A stretch of DNA of 64,000 bases from JACVRW01 sp963746825 (GTDB lineage: Bacteria; Actinomycetota; Thermoleophilia; Solirubrobacterales; Thermoleophilaceae). The notes under the pieces were generated by a model that was not told where the DNA came from, made no database searches, and saw only the letters and a program-made list of their open reading frames with translations. The stretch is from assembly GCA_963746825.1 (NCBI GenBank), contig CAVVCU010000018.1, positions 124,001 to 188,000 of the forward strand, read 5' to 3'. A program made the position numbers and the translations under genes. This document shows, in pieces, positions 15,660 through 24,018 of this stretch. How positions within the stretch are numbered: position 1 is the first letter of the stretch; each line of letters starts with the position of its first letter.

Positions 15660-16363
15660 TGGCCCGCACCGCCAGCGCACGCACCGCGCCGGCCCGCAGT
15701 CATCCCGCTCGCACTCCGGCTCGTCGTCGCCCAGCACCCGCGCGCAAGCCCGCTCGGAGAGCGTCGGGGCACGCGGGGGCCGCGGCGAAGCCCAAGACGG
15801 CCAGGCGGCCGCGCGGCGCGCGCGTGCTCGACCGGCTGCTCACGGGCCGCACCTGCATCGCCGTGGTGGGGGTGTTGCTGGCCGGCATCGTCTTCTTCAA
15901 CGTCGACCTGCTGCAGATGAACCGCGACATCACGCAGATGGCCGACCGCGCCGCGGCGCTCAAGCGCGAGAACGCGCGGCTGCGGATCGACCTCGCACGA
16001 CTGGGCAGCAGCGAGCGCATCCAGGAGAGCGCGCTCGGCCTCGGGCTCGTGTACCCCGCGCCCGGAGAGGTGCGCTACCTGAAGTCCGAGCCGACGGCCG
16101 ACGCTAAGAACGCGTCGAAGCGCATGAGCGCGCCCGATCCGAGCTACGTGCCGCCCGACCCCGTGGCCACCACGCCCGACCCCGCGGCCACCACCCCCGG
16201 CGCCACGGACCCCGCCGACCCCACGGCCACGGACGATCCGACCGCGGGCCCGGTCGATCCGGCCACCGGACTGCCGGTGGACCCGGCCACCGGCCAGACG
16301 CCCTATTCGGCCACCGGCCAACCCCTCGACCCGGCGACCGGCCTTCCGCTCAACACAGAATGA
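15659..16363 (+). CDS. ftsL: Extended FtsL-like division protein with Pro/Thr repeat tail
   Basis: A 234-residue protein in the ftsL position, about twice the usual length. An Ala/Pro/Arg-rich cytoplasmic N-terminus (1-60) is followed by one membrane segment (CIAVVGVLLAGIVFFNVDLL). A short periplasmic coiled coil (MADRAAALKRENARLRIDLARLGS) and the conserved IQESALGLGLVYPAPGEVRYL follow, all FtsL/DivIC-like. A roughly 85-residue tail is rich in Asp-Pro-Ala/Thr and ends in repeated DPATGLP/DPATGQ units. FtsL links FtsQ and FtsI-FtsW in the divisome. The start overlaps the rsmH stop by 1 base (TGATG), and the end overlaps ftsI by 4. Confidence 0.82.
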   Translation: MARTASARTAPARSHPARTPARRRPAPARKPARRASGHAGAAAKPKTARRPRGARVLDRLLTGRTCIAVVGVLLAGIVFFNVDLLQMNRDITQMADRAAALKRENARLRIDLARLGSSERIQESALGLGLVYPAPGEVRYLKSEPTADAKNASKRMSAPDPSYVPPDPVATTPDPAATTPGATDPADPTATDDPTAGPVDPATGLPVDPATGQTPYSATGQPLDPATGLPLNTE

Positions 16364-17997
16364 CGCTGGTCCAACGCCGGATCGGCCTGATGTTCGCCGT
16401 ATTCCTCGTGCTGCTCGGCTGCGCGGCGCTGCGCGCGGTGTGGATCGGCACGGTCAAGGCCGGCACACTGGGCGAGCGCGCTATCTCCCAGCAGGTCGAG
16501 GACCTGGAGATCACCGCGCGCCGGGGAACGATTCTGGATCGCAACGGCGTCGAGCTGGCCGTGTCGGAGGACGCGGTCACGGTGTTCGCGCATCCGTTCC
16601 TGATCGACGATCCCGGTGACGTGGCCGCTCGCCTGGCGCCGCTGCTCGGGCGCCCTGAGGACGAGCTGATCGACAAGCTGGGCGACCGCGACGAGAGCTT
16701 CGTCTACCTGCGGCGCAGGATGGACCCCTCGCTCGGCCACAAGATCGAGGAGATGCACATCGAGGGCATCGACACCGTCATCGAGGCCTCGCGCACGTAC
16801 CCGCAGGGCCACCTCGCCGCGCAGGTGCTGGGGGCGGTGGGGACCGAGAACAAGGGCCTGTCCGGCCTGGAGTACCACCGCGAGGACCAGCTGGGCGGCG
16901 ACGACGGCCACCGCCGCGTGGTCAAGGACGCGCTGGGCGAGCCGGTCAGCCTGATCGAGACCGACCGCGCCGAGCCGGGCGAGGATCTGCGGCTGACCCT
17001 CGACTCGGCCATCCAGGAGCGGGTGGAGGCGGTGCTGAGCGAGCTGGGCCAGACCTACACCCCCGCCGGGGCAACCGCACTCGTCATGGATCCGCGCACC
17101 GGCGCGATCCTGGCCCTGGCCAACTGGCCGCGGGTTGACGCCAACAACGTCGAGGGCTCACCCGAGTACGCGCGCCAGAACCGCGCGATCCAGTTCAACT
17201 ACGAGCCGGGCTCGACCTTCAAGGCCTTCACTATCGCGGGCGCGCTGGAGGAGAAGCTGATCACCCCGGACACGCAGTTCGCCGTGCCGCCGACCATCCA
17301 GGTCGCCGACCGCGTTATCGGCGAGTCCCACGGCGGCGGGGGCGGGCCGAAGTCCACCGCCGACATCCTGGCCCAGTCCTCCAACGTGGGCACGGTCATG
17401 ATCGGGCTCAAGCTGGGGGCCACCCGCTTCGACCGCTGGGTGCGGCGCTTCGGATTCTCAAAGCCCACCGGCGTGGACCTCCCCGGCGAGGACCGCGGCA
17501 TCGTGCTCGACGTGGACGACTACTCGGGCTCCTCGATCGGCAACATGCCGATCGGGCAGGGGCTCTCGGTCACGCCCATCCAGATGGCGTCGGCCTACAC
17601 CGCGATCGCCGGGGGCGGGCTCAAGCGCAAGCCCTACATCGTCGCCGGGGACCAGGAGCCGCCGCAGCGCGTGCTCTCGGAGCGCACCGCCGAACAGGTG
17701 TCGGGGATGCTCGAGGGCGTGCTCAGCGCGGGCGGCACGGCCCAGGAGGCCGCCGTCGACGGCTACACGCTGGCCGGCAAGACCGGCACGGCCGAGAAGG
17801 CCGAGAACGGCACCTACTCGGATACCGACTTCGTGGCCTCGTTCATCGGCTACGCGCCGGCCAAGAACCCCCGCCTGCTCGTGTCGGTGATGGTCGACGA
17901 GCCCCGCGGCGACATCTACGGCGGCACCGTGGCGGCGCCGGCCTTCGAGCGCATCATGGAGTTCGCGCTGCCGTACCTGAAGATCCCGCCGGGCTAG
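16360..17997 (+). CDS. ftsI: Septal peptidoglycan transpeptidase FtsI (PBP3)
   Basis: A 545-residue class B penicillin-binding protein. A membrane anchor (about residues 8-27) is followed by the dimerisation domain with RRGTILDRNGVELAVS. The transpeptidase domain has all three active-site motifs: STFK with Ser285, SSN at 340-342 and KTGT at 474-477. It cross-links septal wall with FtsW as its glycosyltransferase partner. No PASTA domain is seen. It begins 4 bases inside ftsL. A long inverted repeat follows 28 bases after the stop and probably ends this transcription unit. Confidence 0.95.
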   Translation: MTLVQRRIGLMFAVFLVLLGCAALRAVWIGTVKAGTLGERAISQQVEDLEITARRGTILDRNGVELAVSEDAVTVFAHPFLIDDPGDVAARLAPLLGRPEDELIDKLGDRDESFVYLRRRMDPSLGHKIEEMHIEGIDTVIEASRTYPQGHLAAQVLGAVGTENKGLSGLEYHREDQLGGDDGHRRVVKDALGEPVSLIETDRAEPGEDLRLTLDSAIQERVEAVLSELGQTYTPAGATALVMDPRTGAILALANWPRVDANNVEGSPEYARQNRAIQFNYEPGSTFKAFTIAGALEEKLITPDTQFAVPPTIQVADRVIGESHGGGGGPKSTADILAQSSNVGTVMIGLKLGATRFDRWVRRFGFSKPTGVDLPGEDRGIVLDVDDYSGSSIGNMPIGQGLSVTPIQMASAYTAIAGGGLKRKPYIVAGDQEPPQRVLSERTAEQVSGMLEGVLSAGGTAQEAAVDGYTLAGKTGTAEKAENGTYSDTDFVASFIGYAPAKNPRLLVSVMVDEPRGDIYGGTVAAPAFERIMEFALPYLKIPPG

Positions 17998-18024
17998 GCC
18001 CGGGCCGCCCGGCGCTCGACATCG

Positions 18025-18077
18025 CGAGTGTGGGCCCTACTTCCTACCTAGAGCGTCGAAACGGGGGCCCACACTCG
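18025..18077. terminator. Long inverted repeat after ftsI (bidirectional terminator candidate)
   Basis: CGAGTGTGGGCCC (18025-18037) is perfectly repeated in inverse as GGGCCCACACTCG (18065-18077) with a 27-base spacer. It lies between two convergent genes (ftsI and the monooxygenase), the expected place for a shared terminator. The large loop and the lack of a T-run are unusual for an intrinsic terminator, so a protein-binding site is an alternative. Confidence 0.55.
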
Positions 18078-18103
18078 ATCGGGCTCACCCTTATTGCCGC
18101 CGT

Positions 18104-19573
18104 TCAACCGCTGGTCCCGATACGCGGTCCGAACCAGCTGGTGAGCGCGTCGGCCAGGCCCGGGTCGCGCCGGCGCTCCGACCCAGGCGACGTAGCCGTC
18201 CGGGCGAACCAGCACGGCGGCCGGGCGCACTGACCACACCGAGCACCGGGAGCTCCCACTCGCCCTCGTAGCTCGCGTCGACCAGCTGGACCCGGTCAGC
18301 CCAGGGACGTGATGTCGAAGCCGCCGGGCTCACCGAGGTTGAGCAGCACCGGCCGGGCCTCGTGCAGCAGCTCGAACACCCGGAGCGGGCCGTCGGCGGT
18401 CACGAGGTCCAGATCGGGCATGCGGCGTCCGAGCAGCGGGTGCCCCTCGCCGAGGTCGTAGTGGATGTCCAGCCCGGAGATGGTCCCGGCGACCCGCTTG
18501 CGGGGCTCGTCCATGCTCGCCAGCTCCGAGACGAGATCGACCAGAGCCTGCATGCGCTCGTCCCGGCGCTGGAGCGCGGCCTGAGCCATCGTGTGCTGGA
18601 TCGCGCGGGCGGCGACCGGGTGGCGCTCGTCGTGGTAGGTGTCCAGGAGCCCATCCGGCGAGGTCCCGTGCGCCACCTGGGCCAGCTTCCATCCCAGGTT
18701 CACCGCGTCGCCCACACCGAGGCTGAGGCCCTGGCCTCCCGCCGGATAGTGCACGTGCGCCGAGTCGCCGGCGAGCAACACCCGTCCCGCGCGGTAGGCC
18801 GCCGCCTGGCGCGTCGTGTCGGTGAACCTGGAGATCCAGGTGGGATTGTGGATCCCGAAGTCGGTGCCGTACACCGTGATCAGGGCCTCGCTCAGATCGC
18901 TCAGAGTGGGCTCGCTGCCACGGCCGAGCTGCTGCTCGGTCACGATCACCCGCACCGTCCTCCCGTCCTCCATCCTGTTGAGGGCGTGGATGCCGGTGGC
19001 GTCGTGGCGAATCCCCGGCGGCGGCTCCTCGGTCGTCTCGACCTCGGCGATCAGGTTGCTCCGGGTCGGATCCCAGCCGGGGAACTCGATGCCGGCCGCT
19101 CTACGGATGACGCTGCGCCCTCCGTCGCACCCGACGAGATACTGCGCCCGCAGAAACCCGTCGCCGGACAGCTCGACGTCGACGCCGGTGTCGTCCTGCA
19201 CGAAGCCCGTGACCTCGCGTCCGTAGTGGATCCGCACCGGCAGCTCGGCGATCCAGGCGGCCATGATCCGCTCGATCTGGTTCTGCCAGATCCCCAGCGA
19301 ATACGGATGCCGCGTCGGGAAGTCGCTCATGTCCAAGACGGTCGCGGCCAGCATCGCCGCCTGAGCCGTCTGACCCTCCGCCAGGAAGCGATCGGCGACC
19401 CCGCGCTGATCCAGGATCTCGATCGTGCGCGAGTGAAAGCCGCCGGCCCGTGATCCGACGAGCACGTGATCGGGACGCCGCTCGACGACCGCCACATCGA
19501 CCTTCGCCAACGCCAACTCGGCCGCCAGCATCATCCCCGTCGGCCCTCCTCCGGCGATCACCACCGCATGCAT
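18104..19573 (-). pseudogene. FAD-dependent aromatic monooxygenase, broken by three frameshifts at the C-terminus
   Basis: The intact front part (19573 down to TGA at 18296, 425 residues) is a class A flavin monooxygenase: GGGPTGMM Rossmann motif, GCDGGRSVIRR, and AGDSAHVHYPAGGQGLSLG for the FAD ribityl. The usual C-terminal thioredoxin-like domain is still readable but needs three frame changes. It continues as WADRVQLVDASYEGEWELPVLG, then AAVLVRPDGYVAWVG, then DPGLADALTSWFGPR, ending at TGA 18104-18106. Each break is one extra base (near 18302, 18205 and 18150), so the original frame returns and a 488-residue protein would result. Relatives hydroxylate phenolic or polyketide substrates. It may be a decaying gene or a victim of sequence errors. 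Confidence 0.82.
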
Positions 19574-19683
19574 TTCGCTCCTCCATTCCCGTAGCTGCCG
19601 CTTGCGGCGGGCGATTATGGGGCACGACTCAGCGGCTCATGAGAAAAATTTCTGCGGTATAAATTGAAGCTGGAGAGAGGCCG

Positions 19684-21189
19684 TCACTCCGGCTCGGCCA
19701 GGGAGCGCAGGGCCGCGCGCATCCGTCCCTGGGCCTGGCGCAGCTCCTCGAAGGCGCGCTCGGCGGCGAAGGCCGACGTCTCCACCTCGGAGAGCCGCTG
19801 CTCGAGCTCCGCGCGGCGTACCTTCTCGCCCTCCAGCGTCCTGAGCAGGTCGCGCTCGGACACCGCCGACTGCTCGCGCTCGCGGTCGCTCTCGTCGCGC
19901 ATCTCGGCCAGGGCCCGGCGCGCTCCGTCGGCTCGCTGGCCGGCGGCCTCGAGCTCCTCGGCGAGGCGCCGTGCCTCCGCGGCCTCCTGCCTCCACTCCT
20001 CGGCCTCCCGTTCGGCCTGAGCCGCCCGCGCGCCGGCGCTCCCCGCCTCGGCCTCGGCGGTCGTGGCGCGGGTGCGCATGGCGTGCAGCTCGAAGTCGCG
20101 GCTGTCGAGCTCCGCGTGAAGGCGCACCAGCTCGGTCTCGGCCTCGGTGAGCCGGCCGCGCAGCGCCTCGAGCTCGCCCGCGCGGGCGTCGACGTCGGCG
20201 CGAATGCCGCGCAGCCGGGACTCCATCTCTGCGGCGTGGTCGCGGGAGCGGCGGCGCTCGGCGGCGACCTGGAGCGCGGGCGCCTCATCGCCCTGGCGCG
20301 CGCGTGCGTTGAGCCCCTCCTCCGCGGCGGCGAGCGCGTTGCGCAGCGTCTCCAGCTCGGCCGAGACCTCCTTGGCCTCGCGCACCCGGGCGCGGGAGTC
20401 CTCGAGCTCGGCCTCCGCTTCCGCGAGCCGTTCCTGTAGCTCGGGCGCGCCGGGCGTCTCGGTCGCGGGCTGGGCATCCGCGCCCTGCAGCTTTGCCTCG
20501 GCACCGGCCAGCTGGCGCTTGAGCGCGTTCAGCTCCTCGCGCAGGTCCGATGCCTCCCTGGGCTCGGTCGCCGGCTCAACGACGGGCGGCTCTTCGGCGG
20601 GCGCCTCGACGGCCGGCGTCTCCAGGACGGCGTCCACCTGAGCCCCCTGCAGCGGAAGCGACCCGAGCAGCGCGCGTAGCGCGGGGGCGGCCGCCACCGC
20701 GGGCCGGACCTTGCGGGCGGTCATCGCCGCGATGTCGTTCACGCCGACCGAGTCGGCGGGATCGCCCATCGCCACCAGCAGAACCTGCCCGAGAAAGGCC
20801 ACCGGCACGGCCTGGTAGCGCTGGGCGTCGGCCGGCTTGACCAGGTTGGCGGCGGCCGGATCGATGTCGAACTGGTAGAGATCGATGTAGTCGATCCCGT
20901 AGCGCTCGGCCATGGCGCGGGCCAGCTGGTCCTCGGAGATCGCGTTCATGTCGACCAGCACGCGCGCCACGGTGGTGCCCGGGCTGCGCGCGGCCCGCAC
21001 GGCCTGCTCCACGGTTTCGCGGCTGGCGAAGCCGAGGTCGACGATCATGTCGCTGAGGAAGCCACTGCGCCCGCCGCCGGCGCCGGGCGGCGTCACGCCC
21101 GGAGGAGCCTGTGCGCCCGCGGCGGAGCTCTCCGTGCCGGTGCCGCTCACACCCTGAATATCGGACGTTCGGCCAGAAGGGTGAGGCAT
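19684..21189 (-). CDS. PilB/GspE N-terminal (MshEN-type) domain fused to a long coiled coil
   Basis: A 501-residue protein. Residues about 45-175 match the N-terminal domain of type IV pilus/type II secretion ATPases (PF05157-like): FLSDMIVDLGFASRETVEQAV, VLVDMNAISEDQLARAMAERYGIDYIDL, LVKPADAQRYQAVPVAF, VAMGDPADSVGVNDIAAMTARKVRP. No ATPase domain follows. After an acidic Pro-rich linker (about 185-225) the rest is almost pure heptad coiled coil rich in Glu, Arg and Ala to the end. Some MshEN domains bind cyclic di-GMP. A scaffold or sensor working with pili or the divisome is a guess from position inside the dcw cluster. It is divergent from murE. Confidence 0.75.
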   Translation of the reverse strand: MPHPSGRTSDIQGVSGTGTESSAAGAQAPPGVTPPGAGGGRSGFLSDMIVDLGFASRETVEQAVRAARSPGTTVARVLVDMNAISEDQLARAMAERYGIDYIDLYQFDIDPAAANLVKPADAQRYQAVPVAFLGQVLLVAMGDPADSVGVNDIAAMTARKVRPAVAAAPALRALLGSLPLQGAQVDAVLETPAVEAPAEEPPVVEPATEPREASDLREELNALKRQLAGAEAKLQGADAQPATETPGAPELQERLAEAEAELEDSRARVREAKEVSAELETLRNALAAAEEGLNARARQGDEAPALQVAAERRRSRDHAAEMESRLRGIRADVDARAGELEALRGRLTEAETELVRLHAELDSRDFELHAMRTRATTAEAEAGSAGARAAQAEREAEEWRQEAAEARRLAEELEAAGQRADGARRALAEMRDESDREREQSAVSERDLLRTLEGEKVRRAELEQRLSEVETSAFAAERAFEELRQAQGRMRAALRSLAEPE

Positions 21190-21236
21190 CCGCCCGCCGA
21201 GACGACAAGTGGGAGGGTTATCCTCGGCAGCCGCTC

Positions 21237-22655
21237 ATGAACCTCCGTGAGTTGCTGGGAGATGGGGCACCCGAGGCCGAGGTCTCGGGGCTCGCCTATT
21301 CGAGTCAGAGCGTCACTCCGGGGACGCTCTTTTTCTGCGTGCCCGGCTTTCGCTCCGACGGTCACGACTTCGCCCCCGACGCCGTGCGGCGAGGCGCGGT
21401 GGCGCTGGTGTGCCAGCGAGCGCTCGGCCTGGGCGTGCCCGAGGTGGTGGTGGAGGACGTGAGGGCCGCCATGGGCCCCGCCGCCGCGCGCTTCTACGGC
21501 GACCCGACGGCCGAGCTCGAGGTGGTCGGCATCACGGGGACCAACGGCAAGACCACCACCGCCTTCCTGGTCCGCCACCTCCTCGAGGCGGCCGGCCGCC
21601 GTTGCGGCCTGCTCGGCACGGTCAAGCGCGTGGTGGCCGGGGTGGAGGAGGAGGTGGAGCGCACCACGCCGGAGGCCATCGACCTCCAGCACACCTTCCG
21701 GCGCATGGCCGACGGAGGCGACCGCGCCTGCGCGATGGAGGTGTCCTCGCACGCGCTCGAGCTGCACCGGGCGTCCGGCATCCACTTCGCCTGCCGGGTG
21801 TTCACCAACCTCACCCAGGACCATCTCGACTTCCACGACACGATGGAGGCCTACTTTCTCTCCAAGCGGCGGCTCTTCGCCGACCGGGGGCCCGCGGTGG
21901 TCAACATCGACGATCCCTACGGCCGCCGCCTCGCCGACGAGATCGACTGCGTGACCTTCGCCATCGACAACCCCGCCGACTATCGCGCCCGCAACGTGGA
22001 GTTCGACCTGACCGGGTCGCGCTTTCGCTGCGAGACGCCGGACGGCGAGCTCGATCTAGTGTCGCCCCTTCCCGGCCTGTTCAACGTGCAGAACACCCTG
22101 GGGGCGGTGGCCACGGCCCGGCAGCTCGGCGTGGATGCGCACTCCATAGCGGCCGCGCTGCCGAGCTTCGGCCGCGTGCCCGGGCGCTTCGAGCCCGTCG
22201 ACGAGGGGCAGGAGTTCGGTGTGCTGGTGGACTACGCCCACACCCCCGACTCGCTGGAGAACGTGCTGCGCGCCGCGCGCGATCTCACCCGCGGGAGGGT
22301 GCACGTGGTGTTCGGGGCGGGGGGCGACCGCGACCGCGGCAAGCGCCCTCTGATGGGCGACGCCGCTCGCCGCCTGGCCGACCGCGTGCTCGTGACCTCG
22401 GACAATCCGCGCAGCGAGGAGCCCGAGGCGATCGTCGACGAGATAATGGCCGGCGCCGGACCCGGGGCCGAGCGCGAGTCAGACCGCGCCCGGGCGATCG
22501 CGCTGGCCATCGAGGCGGCCGAGCCGGGCGACGTTGTCGTGATCGCCGGCAAGGGCCACGAGCAGGGCCAGGAGTTCGAGGGAGGGCGCAAGGAGCCCTT
22601 CGACGATCGCGCGGTGGCTCGTGAGGCGCTGCGCCGGCTCGGGGCCGAGCGGTGA
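21237..22655 (+). CDS. murE: UDP-MurNAc-tripeptide synthetase MurE (meso-diaminopimelate adding)
   Basis: A 472-residue Mur ligase. P-loop ITGTNGKTTTAFLV, carbamylated-Lys region (FLSKRRLFAD), HTPDSLENVL, GAGGDRDRGKRPLMG and the substrate-specificity motif DNPR at residues 389-392 are present. DNPR indicates that meso-diaminopimelate, not lysine, is added to UDP-MurNAc-L-Ala-D-Glu. This fixes the wall chemotype of the organism. The ATG at 21237 gives the family N-terminus MNLRELLGD. GGGAGGG at 21210-21216 is rather far upstream. The stop overlaps murF by 4 bases. Confidence 0.96.
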   Translation: MNLRELLGDGAPEAEVSGLAYSSQSVTPGTLFFCVPGFRSDGHDFAPDAVRRGAVALVCQRALGLGVPEVVVEDVRAAMGPAAARFYGDPTAELEVVGITGTNGKTTTAFLVRHLLEAAGRRCGLLGTVKRVVAGVEEEVERTTPEAIDLQHTFRRMADGGDRACAMEVSSHALELHRASGIHFACRVFTNLTQDHLDFHDTMEAYFLSKRRLFADRGPAVVNIDDPYGRRLADEIDCVTFAIDNPADYRARNVEFDLTGSRFRCETPDGELDLVSPLPGLFNVQNTLGAVATARQLGVDAHSIAAALPSFGRVPGRFEPVDEGQEFGVLVDYAHTPDSLENVLRAARDLTRGRVHVVFGAGGDRDRGKRPLMGDAARRLADRVLVTSDNPRSEEPEAIVDEIMAGAGPGAERESDRARAIALAIEAAEPGDVVVIAGKGHEQGQEFEGGRKEPFDDRAVAREALRRLGAER

Positions 22656-24013
22656 TCGATCTCTCCGCGGCGCGCGTGGCCGAGGCGGCGGGCGGCGAGC
22701 TGATGGCCGGCGACCCCGAGCGGGCCGGGCCGCAGCGGGCGGTGATCGACTCGCGGGCCGTCGAGCCCGGCGACCTCTTCGTCGGCCTGCCGGGCGCGGC
22801 GGCGGACGGCGGGCGCTTCGCCGCCGCCGCCCTCGAGTCCGGCGCCTGGGGAGCCGTGGTGGGCCCCGAGCACGCACCGGCTGCGCTCGAGGCGGTCGAG
22901 GCGACCGTCGGCCACTCCGCGTGCAGCTCGGCGGCGGTGATAGCCGTGCCGCAGCCGCTGGCCGCGCTCGCGGCGCTGGCCCGCGCCTGGCGCCAGGAGC
23001 TGGGAGCCAAGGTGATCGGCGTGACGGGCTCGACCGGCAAGACGTCGACCAAGGACATCCTGGCCGCCCTGCTGCGCCCGCGGATGCGAACGCACGCGAG
23101 CCGCGAGAACTGGAACACGGAGATCGGACTGCCGTTGACGATCCTCGAGGCCGGCCGCGGCACCGAGGTGCTGGTGCTCGAGATGGCCATGCGCGGCGAG
23201 GGGCAGATCGCGGAGCTCGTGGCGATCGCCGACCCGGACGCCGGTGTGATCGTCAACGTGGGGCCGGTGCATCTCGAGTTGCTGGAGACCGTCGAGCGCG
23301 TGGCCCGGGCCAAGGCGGAGCTGATCCGCGACCTGCGCCCCGGTGCGGCGTCGGTGGTCCCGGTCAGCGAGCCGTTGCTCGATGCACACCTGCGCTCGGC
23401 CGAGCTCGACACCTGGACCTTCGGCCCCGGGGGCGACGTGCAGCTGCTGGCCTTCGACCCGGCCGGCGGTCGGGCCGAGATCGAGGCGCGGATGCAGGAG
23501 GTGCAGCTCACGCTGTCGTACTCAGAGCCCTACAACCTGCTCAACACGCTGGCCGCAGTGGCGGCTGCCCGGGCTCTCGACCTGCCGGTCGGCGGCCGGG
23601 TGGACGTGCGCTTCTCCTCGCTGCGCGGCGAGGTCGTGGAGCTGCCCGGTGGGGTGACCGTGATCAACGACTGCTACAACGCCAATCCGATGTCGATGCG
23701 GGCGGCCCTGGACCACCTCGAGGCGAGCGCCGCCGAGCGCCGCGTGGCCGTGCTCGGCACGATGGCCGAGCTCGGCCCCGATTCCGAGAGCTATCACCGC
23801 GAGATCGGCTCCCACGCCGCGCGGCACGGGGTCGACGTGCTCGTGCCGGTGGGCGAGGAGGCGCTCGCCTACACACAGGGCTTCGACGGGGAGACCCACC
23901 CGGTGGCCAGCGCCGAGGAGGCGGGCGCGCTGCTGGCGGAGCTGGCCCGGCCCGGCGACCGCGTGCTGATAAAGGGATCGCGCTCCGTCGGTCTAGAGCG
24001 GGTCCTGAACTAG
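22652..24013 (+). CDS. murF: UDP-MurNAc-pentapeptide synthetase MurF
   Basis: A 453-residue Mur ligase that adds D-Ala-D-Ala to the UDP-MurNAc-tripeptide in the cytosol. It has N-terminal VIDSRAVEPGDLFVGLPG, P-loop VTGSTGKTSTKDILA, SRENWNTEIGLPLTIL, the NVGPVHLELL segment with the second metal ligand region, and NDCYNANPMSMRAAL, a MurF signature. The GTG start overlaps the murE stop. The C-terminal Mur ligase domain ends with VLIKGSRSVGLERVL. It is followed 5 bases later by mraY. Confidence 0.95.
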   Translation: MIDLSAARVAEAAGGELMAGDPERAGPQRAVIDSRAVEPGDLFVGLPGAAADGGRFAAAALESGAWGAVVGPEHAPAALEAVEATVGHSACSSAAVIAVPQPLAALAALARAWRQELGAKVIGVTGSTGKTSTKDILAALLRPRMRTHASRENWNTEIGLPLTILEAGRGTEVLVLEMAMRGEGQIAELVAIADPDAGVIVNVGPVHLELLETVERVARAKAELIRDLRPGAASVVPVSEPLLDAHLRSAELDTWTFGPGGDVQLLAFDPAGGRAEIEARMQEVQLTLSYSEPYNLLNTLAAVAAARALDLPVGGRVDVRFSSLRGEVVELPGGVTVINDCYNANPMSMRAALDHLEASAAERRVAVLGTMAELGPDSESYHREIGSHAARHGVDVLVPVGEEALAYTQGFDGETHPVASAEEAGALLAELARPGDRVLIKGSRSVGLERVLN

Positions 24014-24018
24014 AGCCC

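Noticed and set aside
18030..18233. 67-codon plus-strand ORF after ftsI
   Set aside because: It is antisense to the remains of the monooxygenase C-terminus, which has recognisable protein sequence on the minus strand.
21206..21215. CAAGTGGGAG upstream of murE, like one MraZ box
   Set aside because: Only a single unit is present, with no 10-base repeats around it, so a MraZ site is not supported.
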